Of a stretch of DNA of 12,761 nucleotides, positions 7,577 to 12,761 are shown in pieces (the stretch's first letter is position 1; each line of letters opens with the position of its first letter). A model generated the notes under the pieces. The model ran no database searches and was not told where the DNA came from. It saw only the letters and a list, made by a program, of their open reading frames with translations. The translations under genes were made by a program, and so were the position numbers. Where the stretch lies: contig JAUCNG010235524.1 in NCBI GenBank assembly GCA_032353305.1, positions 1 to 12,761 on the forward strand, read 5' to 3'. Origin of the DNA: Cephalothrix spiralis. Lineage: Eukaryota; Nemertea; Palaeonemertea; Archinemertea; Cephalotrichidae.

Positions 7577-7598
7577 GGGGGGGGGGGGGGGGGGGGTT
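7577..7598. repeat. Poly-G tract in left end of hAT-like element
   Basis: About 20 consecutive G follow aatttgt. The right end has a corresponding G10/C8/C6 cluster at 8368-8398, so G-runs are part of the element's subterminal structure. Runs of this length are prone to slippage and sequencing error. Confidence 0.8.
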
Positions 7599-7658
7599 GA
7601 AGACTTATATTGACCAAGAAATTCCAATCTGCGGAGCTGGCAGGCAAAGCACTAGCCC

Positions 7659-8144
7659 CTTAAGGTATGTGCACGGAGTTAGCAAAAAAATTTTGAATTG
7701 TTTTTATTGCATATAATGATTCCTTTAGTTAAGAGGATCATTTTAATGTAGGCCTAATGATCTTTTTTGATATACTGTTTTTTCTTCTTCAACATAGAAT
7801 TTCTTATTTCTCAAAAAATATTAAATATATCGAAAAACCACGAGGATCCATCCTAGACAATCTTATAAGTAAGAGACTTGCGAAATTCCGATGATGAGAG
7901 CTATTTTAATTTGAATGCAACAAAACCGATGAATTTTAGACTGCCTTAAAAATGACATTTTGCGATTTCAATCATCCCACCTGCCATATAAAATGAATAA
8001 AACAAAATATTTTTAAGGGACTTCCTCAACATGTAGGCACGAGATCTTTACATTAAAATGATCCTCTTAACTAAAGGAATCATTATATGCAATAAAAAAA
8101 AATTCAAATTTTTTTTGCTAACTCCGTGCACATACCTTAATGAA
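7659..8144. repeat. Internal ~90-bp inverted repeat of the hAT-like element
   Basis: Positions 7659-7749 (ccttaaggtatgtgcacgga, then gttagcaaaaaaattt, ttgcatataatgattccttt and agttaagaggatcatttt) are repeated in reverse complement at 8054-8144 with few differences. The loop of about 300 bases between them is AT-rich and without coding signs. A transcript through it would fold into a long stem. Confidence 0.88.
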
Positions 8145-8414
8145 TGGCGTGTAGTGGCCCCATTCCCTAGGCCTCTGATGGGGGTCCAGGGGGCGAAGCG
8201 ATTTAAAGGCTATGTTACCCCAAAATTGTCTGTTCTACTAAAAGAAATGTCCGTTCTACTAAACCAATTTCATTGGCTAGGCCTATATCACAAAAATCTT
8301 TTTTTTTTCTAACAATACGGCTGAATTGACCAATGTGACCTTATATTGACCAAGATTCTATCTTTGTGGGGGGGGGGGGGTGCCCCCCCCGCCCCCCTGC
8401 AATATCCGCCACTG

Positions 8415-8422
8415 CATGCAAT
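8415..8422. repeat. Right 8-bp target-site duplication (catgcaat)
   Basis: Exact copy of 7543-7550, directly abutting the right terminus of the hAT-like element. Confidence 0.9.
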
Positions 8423-9198
8423 ATGCAAAATTCCGAAAAAAAAATAAAAAAAAATTTGTTTATACTTAGCATTGCATATGAAGAGGACCATTAAGGCCCA
8501 TGGTGCCAAATTTGGCCCAAAAAAATTATTACGTAATTTAAATTTTAAGTTAATGGACAACTAATTTATTGAACCTGTTTCAAATATGAATTAAGTTTTA
8601 CCTAATGATGACAAAAAGTACAGAACTCAAATTTCACGCCTCGCTGGAGGCCATTTTGTTTGTCAACGATTACTTCAAATTCAAATGATAGATGTCGCCA
8701 CCTGTTTTTTTCAAAACTGTGCTAAATAGGTCTTAGAAAGTGATTTTACGATATTAATTGCGTTAGTGTGCTAGGCCCCCTGGAATACATGGGCAGGCTT
8801 CATAGTCATTTTTATTGCTATCTAAATTTTAGGATTTTAGAAGATTTTTTTAGGAGATTTTAGGAGTTTTTTTATCAATATTTTATGATGATTTTAGGAG
8901 ATTTTCTACCAATTTATGAGATTTTATGATTATCTTATAACTTTCCTTCACTACATGTACAAACAGAATATTTTTCTCAAGAAATCAATGCATAATAAAT
9001 TGTCAGATTTTAGGATAAAATTTTAAAGAGGAAACCTGCATGGGCCTTAGAGGGTTAAAATAACGGTCGGAGACCTTAAATCCTTAGGGGTTCCCAGACC
9101 GCCATATATGTTTCAGTAAGACTGGGCCCTGGTCACCTTGGCGCCAGTCAGAACCGAAACGACTAGCATTTGACCCTGGTAGGTAAACATAAACCAAG
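8423..9198. other. Intronic sequence with gattttagg-rich patch
   Basis: No gene is seen. Around 8828-8935 the words gattttagga and agatttt recur many times as a degenerate simple repeat, and a related gattttagga recurs near 9005. The rest is unremarkable AT-rich sequence with a slightly GC-richer patch at 9040-9180. Confidence 0.4.
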
Positions 9199-9206
9199 AA
9201 AATATA

Positions 9207-9294
9207 CATTGGCGAATATTCCAAGAATTTGTGAGGGGTTAAAGACTTGAATTGACCAAGAAATTCAAATCTGCCACTGGAATATCCGCCACTG
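9207..9294. mobile_element. Miniature 88-bp relative of the hAT-like element
   Basis: It starts cattggcgaatattccaa and continues aatttgtgaggggttaaaga, matching the left end of the 7551 element but with a short G-run. It then goes through ttgaattgaccaagaaattc to ccactggaatatccgccactg. The flanks aaaatata at 9199-9206 and 9295-9302 form an exact 8-bp target duplication. It is therefore an independent insertion of a strongly deleted family member, with two substitutions in its left terminus. Confidence 0.85.
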
Positions 9295-9329
9295 AAAATA
9301 TAAATGAATTTACGAGGTACATAATACTA

Positions 9330-9825
9330 GCTATGACCTTTAACCTCGAAAATATGACATTTAGAACCAAAAACCTTGTATTGACACTGACCTTTGAACT
9401 CACTTTATAGCTATAAACCGCAGAAAAAACTTCTCCATGTAACCTAACCTTTATTTTAGTTATCTTCCGAATAGAAAAAAACCCATTTCTTTCGAGAAAT
9501 GATTATGTAAAACATAATACTAACTTTAACCTCATGTGACCTTGACCTTTGGCCTGGAATAATAAATCAACTCCCGATTTATACACATGTTTCCTATTGA
9601 TGCTCTATCGAATGCAAAAAACCCAGCTCTCTAGGATATTTTTTCATAACTTTGACCTTTGACCTTGACCTTGGGCCGAAAATTTCCGATTAAAGCTCAT
9701 GTTTATTTTTGATGCTTTATCGAATGCAAAAAACCCCAGCTCTCTAGGAAATTTTTTTATGTTTACGTAATACTAACTTTGACTTTTGACCTTGGGCCGA
9801 AAATAAAAAATCGGGCTCAGAGCGA
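9330..9825. repeat. TGACCTTTGACC-type tandem repeat, ~125-bp units
   Basis: Units of about 120-125 bases repeat from about 9520. Each contains ataactttgacctttgacct or similar, gggccgaaaat, an AT patch, gatgctWtatcgaatgcaaa and aacccagctctctagga. At least two are nearly complete, with a third partial copy near 9765-9810. Less regular tgaccttt words run upstream to about 9330. I recall such TGACCTTTGACC blocks as common dispersed repeats of molluscs and other marine invertebrates; here they belong to intron E-F. The words match the nuclear-receptor half-site AGGTCA in reverse, but there is no evidence of a regulatory role. Confidence 0.75.
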
Positions 9826-10015
9826 TTGTAGCCAGCAAGCTGTAGATTCATATAATAATGAAACTGCAGATCCATGTCTTCAATAGAAATTGAGTTGAAA
9901 ACGCACACACACAGACATCTATAAAGGTATACTTAACATACACAGACAGACACGAACGACGATGACAATACCCGTCGGGAAATTAAATTTCCCGAGGGGT
10001 AATAAAAAGTCGAGT
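9826..10015. repeat. 3' tail of the same dispersed repeat, with 21-bp palindrome
   Basis: The tail has agtaattgagttgaaaa-like sequence, then cacacacacagacatc and acacagacagacacgaac, and ends in a palindrome at 9975-9995 (tcgggaaatt, central a, aatttcccga) followed by ggggtaataaaaa. This ordering resembles the conserved end of a dispersed invertebrate repeat family. No coding sequence is visible. Confidence 0.6.
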
Positions 10016-10103
10016 TAAAAAGGTAAAACAAAAAACGTCAGATCATACTATTTATAATGCTTTTTTGGAGGTATCATTTATTCTCAAAATTATTTTTTTG
10101 AAG

Positions 10104-10202
10104 AACGTGGGTTTCGTTCCTTAAGAAAGAAAGTTAGAAAATGTAAAAGGATGCTACGAAAGAACAAAGAACACAAAGAACAAGGGAGAAGACATGCAGA
10201 AG
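10104..10202 (+). CDS. Exon F (99 nt, phase 1-1), Lys/Arg-rich module
   Basis: I place the start after tatttttttgaag because it gives the same phase as all other exons; a later AG at 10124-10125 would give a different phase. The exon encodes RGFRSLRKKVRKCKRMLRKN followed by KEHKEQGRRHAE, with a split Glu codon at each junction and donor gtaataac. It is very basic, with one cysteine in the same context as exon E (KCxxxL). The donor and about 60 bases of intron resemble those of exon E, so it is probably a duplicate of E that has become more basic. It may bind nucleic acid or another polyanion, but this rests on charge alone. Confidence 0.65.
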
Positions 10203-10377
10203 GTAATAACATTAGGCCTTATTTCATTTTTTGGTTTACGTTATACATTGAGGTACACATATATAACGTTATGTCCTTTTTAATATATTTTTAATTTCTT
10301 AATTATCTGATAATTCTATGTGTGCTATTTTTTGTTGTATATTATACGGTTATTGCTTTAGTTAGAAAATAATGGGA

Positions 10378-10534
10378 AATTATTCAACGATTACCCGAGT
10401 GTGGTATATGAAAAATAATCAACGAAACTAAGCCGAGAGTGGTATATCAGTTTGCGAGGGTCTTAATTTTGCTGAGTTGATTATTTTTTAATACCACACT
10501 AGCTGAGGGGAATATGAAAAATGAGTTGAATAAT
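10378..10534. mobile_element. Fold-back element with gagtgtggtat arms
   Basis: Left arm words attattcaac, gagtgtggtat and aaaaataatcaac (10378-10425) recur in reverse complement on the right as gttgattattttttaatacc, acactagctgag and gttgaataat (10475-10534), with small gaps. An inner gagtggtatat is a further partial copy. There is no coding capacity. It resembles short hairpin-type elements; the ends are approximate. Confidence 0.6.
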
Positions 10535-10731
10535 GTCTCATCTTCTTTTCTAATAGAATAAATTTGAGGATTTAAGGGGGTCCGGAGGCGGTTTTTTTTA
10601 GAATTTAGAGCTCTCAGAAGGCCCCTAATTCCCCCTCCCTTATTGATTTCTCAACGGATTTCGGTGAATTAAAAATGTGACATTTATTTATATTACTGAA
10701 GCCCCCCAGCCTCCCGGCTCCGCGGTGCCTG

Positions 10732-10820
10732 TATTCAATATTGATTAAGTTTGATATTCAATGAAAAAATTCGAATTTAGAATTTTGTCATTGAATATCA
10801 AACTTAATCAATATTGAATA
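10732..10820. repeat. Near-perfect 41-bp hairpin (89 nt)
   Basis: 10732-10772 pairs with 10780-10820 with a single mismatch and a 7-base loop (gaattta). The outer 33 bases (tattcaatattgattaagtt, then tgatattcaatga) are perfect. It may be a fold-back mobile element remnant. Size and pairing also fit a precursor small-RNA hairpin, though the pairing is unusually perfect for a conserved microRNA. Confidence 0.85.
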
Positions 10821-10859
10821 TCGAAATTAATGAACGATTTGTGAATTTGGCACTTAATG

Positions 10860-11047
10860 AACGGGTAGACTGTAGACTGTAGACTATGGGATTTAACACC
10901 GTAGTAATTGACCAATCAGAAGACAGGATTTACAATGTCCATTAAATAATATATGGTTATTGCACGAGTTTCAAGTGGGATAAAAATGAGGAATAACGGT
11001 TTTATCCCACGGAAACTAGTGTAATAACCTTTTTATACTACGGTTGA
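10860..11047. repeat. Hairpin at 10955-11029 inside a wider inverted repeat
   Basis: Arm 10955-10985 (ggttattgcacgagtttcaa, gtgggataaaa) pairs with 10999-11029 (ttttatcccacggaaactag, tgtaataacc) with a few mismatches and a loop of about 13 bases. A possible outer pair is cgtagta near 10902 with tactacg near 11037. Just upstream the word tagactg is repeated three times at 10866-10888. It is likely another short fold-back element. Confidence 0.7.
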
Positions 11048-11582
11048 ATCCCCTCTATTCACCCTTCTTTTCAAGCGATTTTAAACACAAAAATAGCTAA
11101 CCGTGGTATAATATGTATTATAACATGTTTTGTAGGAATTGTTTCCTGACAATTAAACATTTTCATTAACAATGTTTTACATGTAGGATAAAGGACAGGT
11201 GTCGTAGCTCCCTAATAGATACACATTTTTATCAAAATATTCTAATCAACTGGCCTAATTAGCCATTTTGATCCCGAAGGGTTCCCGGCCCAATAGATAC
11301 CACCTTTAATAGTTTTTTTTACCAATAAGGAATTGTAGCCGATTAACTGTTAAGCCCCCCCCCCCTATAATTTTTAAATTTTTTATTATCAACTTAAAAG
11401 TTAAATTATATGATAGCAGGATAAGTCTCGGTCAAATTAAAATTTTGATGAAAAAACATTTGACCTTGACCATGACCTATGTAAGGTAAAAAAAATAGCC
11501 AAAATTGATCAAAAATCAGCCATCGTTTAAAAGTTTTAGCAATAGAGATAAACTAATAGTTTTTTTTTTATATGATAAAGCA
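11048..11582. other. Intronic sequence with no gene
   Basis: AT-rich sequence without coding signs. A C-run lies at 11356-11365. A second, isolated tgaccttgaccatgacct patch at 11461-11479 belongs to the same word family as the 9330-9825 repeat and may mark the left part of an element containing the minisatellite that follows. Confidence 0.4.
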
Positions 11583-11821
11583 ATATTTAAAATTCCATTT
11601 GGAAGTATATTTAATTCCAGTAGGAAGTATTGGCCTATTTAAAATTCCATTTGGAAGTATATTTAAAATTCCATTTGGAAGTATTTGGAAGTATGGGCTA
11701 TATTTAAAATTCCATTTGGAAGTATATTTAAAATTCCATTTGGAAGTATATTTAAAATTCCATTTGGAAGTATATTTAAAATTCCATTTGGAAGTATATT
11801 TAAAATTCCATTTGGAAGTAT
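11583..11821. repeat. 24-bp minisatellite
   Basis: The unit is tatatttaaaattccatttg plus gaag. The core ttccatttggaag occurs eight times plus one variant (ttccagtaggaag). The last five copies are spaced exactly 24 bases, while the first copies are irregular, with short insertions (ggcc, gtatttggaagtatgggcta). Because 24 is a multiple of three, frames stay open on both strands and give artificial 8-residue repeat peptides. These are not genes. The core ttccatttggaa is itself a near palindrome. Confidence 0.92.
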
Positions 11822-11990
11822 TTTTTTTTATTTCAAATATTTTTATTTTTTTAAGCATTTTTTGTTTGATTTTTTTTTCGCTATGACTTTCACTGTGACC
11901 TTCAACATTAATATTTTTTTAAAATCCTAGTTCAGCACTCAATAATATTTATGAGAATGTATCCTGAAAATTTTACCCAAAACAAATTAA

Positions 11991-12266
11991 TGAGGGTCTA
12001 TAGGAGGTATAGCGGGAAGCGGGAAAAATGCCAAAAATTGCTAACGGGAACGGGAAAATTGGAATGGTTCAATTAACGTTAGCGGGAAGCCTGTAAAGTG
12101 ATTTAGCGGAAGTGAGAAGCGGAAAAAGAGGATATAAATCATATAAAGTATTTAGTACGATATTTTGACGTCTAGCGGGAAGATATTTTTGCTTAGCGGT
12201 GAGCGGCAAAACCCATTCTTTTCAATCGGGAAGCGGGAAACGTAACCCCCCCCCTTTAGACCCTCA
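11991..12266. mobile_element. Inverted-terminal element rich in agcgggaa words
   Basis: The left end tgagggtctataggagg is matched in reverse complement by the right end ccccctttagaccctca (16 of 18 positions). The left flank is TTAA and the right flank TTGA, which could be a TTAA target duplication with one change, as in piggyBac-type insertion; this is tentative. The interior repeats agcgggaagcgggaaa and variants irregularly (about 12019, 12080, 12173, 12226). It has no coding capacity and has G/C runs near the right end. Confidence 0.55.
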
Positions 12267-12571
12267 TTGATAGCCACGGAGTGAGAATTTTTAAGTGTTG
12301 AAAAAACGCCAAAATGACACTTGTTGCTAAGGGTGGTTGCTGGGGAGCATTTTCACACTTGGTAAAAAAAAATAGTTTTTTCAAATAATGAGATTCTTAC
12401 GATTATGAATGACCTACCATTTTATGACAAAGTTAAAATTCATATTTGTTTTTTTTTAAACTGAATTTATAGGCTTAAAGCTAATTATTGACCCATTTAC
12501 TGTTTTTTGAAAAACCGTTCCAGTCCCTCTCTAGTCCTACTAACTTATGTTTTGTTATCTTTCATATTTAG

Positions 12572-12639
12572 AACTAGAACGTTCCCGTAAACATCACGGT
12601 CACCGTAGAAGGCCATTCAAAGACATTCAAATACAATAA
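12572..12639 (+). CDS. Exon G, last coding exon with Arg/His-rich C-terminus
   Basis: The acceptor ttatctttcatatttag precedes two bases that complete a Glu codon with exon F. The exon then encodes LERSRKHHGHRRRPFKDIQI and Q before TAA at 12637-12639. The other two frames stop within six codons, so only the phase predicted by exon F is open. The peptide continues the basic trend of exon F and adds histidines. It has no signal or known motif. A consensus donor (tacgtaagta) lies at 12654, 14 bases after the stop, so the transcript may contain an intron in its 3' untranslated region; no polyadenylation signal was seen in the window. An alternative last exon elsewhere cannot be excluded. Confidence 0.65.
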
Positions 12640-12761
12640 GAGATTCATAGTACGTAAGTAAAAAAAAGTAGGAAAATATATACCATTTCCTGATTCAAAG
12701 TCTAATATTTTCATTAATATTAACAGCAGCAACATGGAAATTATACCAAAATATTTCTCTC
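12640..12761. other. Presumed 3' UTR start and following intron
   Basis: Short remainder after the stop codon, with a donor-like gtaagta at 12654 and an acceptor-like ttcattaatattaacag at 12709-12725. Nothing more can be assigned. Confidence 0.3.

Larger units (their letters stand above)
7551..8414. mobile_element. Non-autonomous hAT-like element (864 bp)
   Basis: The termini are cagtggcggatatt and its reverse complement aatatccgccactg, flanked by the perfect 8-bp duplication catgcaat. The interior holds a long inverted repeat (about 7659-7749 against 8054-8144), G-runs near both ends and no transposase frame. The 84-codon open frame within it follows the repeat and is not a gene. Terminal sequence, CAGTGGCG start and 8-bp duplication all fit the hAT superfamily. 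Mobilisation would need a transposase from elsewhere. The intact duplication and arms suggest a fairly recent insertion into the intron after exon E. Confidence 0.88.

Noticed and set aside
8058-8560. Open frames on both strands in and next to the hAT-like element
   Set aside because: They lie across the internal inverted repeat and homopolymer runs; not genes.
10126-10202. Shorter form of exon F starting after ttaag at 10125
   Set aside because: It would begin in a different phase from every other exon, while the start at 10104 keeps phase 1 and follows a better pyrimidine tract.
11583-11821. CRISPR-like array
   Set aside because: Units are contiguous without unique spacers and the DNA is eukaryotic in character.
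11568-11930. Three overlapping frames encoding 8-residue repeats (YTSKWNFK and FHLEVYLK types)
   Set aside because: Direct result of a 24-bp minisatellite, open on both strands; not evidence of a repeat protein.

Overview
The window looks like AT-rich nuclear DNA from a eukaryote, most likely a marine invertebrate and perhaps a mollusc or other lophotrochozoan. Four things point this way. There are short open segments bounded by canonical AG/GT splice sites. There are no bacterial-style operons, Shine-Dalgarno sites or long ORFs. Non-autonomous DNA transposons and hairpin elements are dense. The repeat families are of a type I recall from bivalve and other marine invertebrate genomes (TGACCTTTGACCTTGACC blocks, CAGTGGCGGATATTCC termini, and a cacacagacaga tail ending in a cccgaggggtaataaaa palindrome). 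The species assignment is inference.

The only gene I can support is on the + strand and is the 3' part of a multi-exon gene. Its exons are 596-625, 1645-1674, 4109-4222 (or 4172-4222), 5949-6011, 6720-6734, 7257-7361, 10104-10202 and a last coding exon 12572-12639 ending in TAA. Every internal exon starts with the last two bases of a codon and ends with the first base of the next, so all introns are phase 1 and any exon can be skipped without a frameshift. Joining all of them in order gives one stop-free frame of about 174 residues. It begins with short threonine/proline/lysine peptides, passes through a Glu/Lys-rich charged region with regularly placed cysteines, and ends in a very basic Arg/His tail. 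I do not recognise the family.

The array grew by local duplication. Exons at 596 and 1645 are near copies with matching intron flanks. The introns after 1674 and 4222 align for about 180 bases, and those after 7361 and 10202 are also similar. The exon pair 5949-6011 plus 6720-6734 looks like a copy of exon 4109-4222 split by a roughly 665-base inverted-repeat element, which would be removed as an intron with the frame restored.

The rest is intron filled with mobile DNA: a palindromic element at 2245-2540; a hAT-type non-autonomous element at 7551-8414 with a perfect 8-bp target duplication; an 88-bp relative at 9207-9294 with its own 8-bp duplication; fold-back elements near 10378-10534, 10732-10820 and 10955-11029; a TGACCT-rich repeat at 9330-10015; a 24-bp minisatellite at 11583-11821; and an inverted-terminal element at 11991-12266. 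No rRNA, tRNA or CRISPR was seen.
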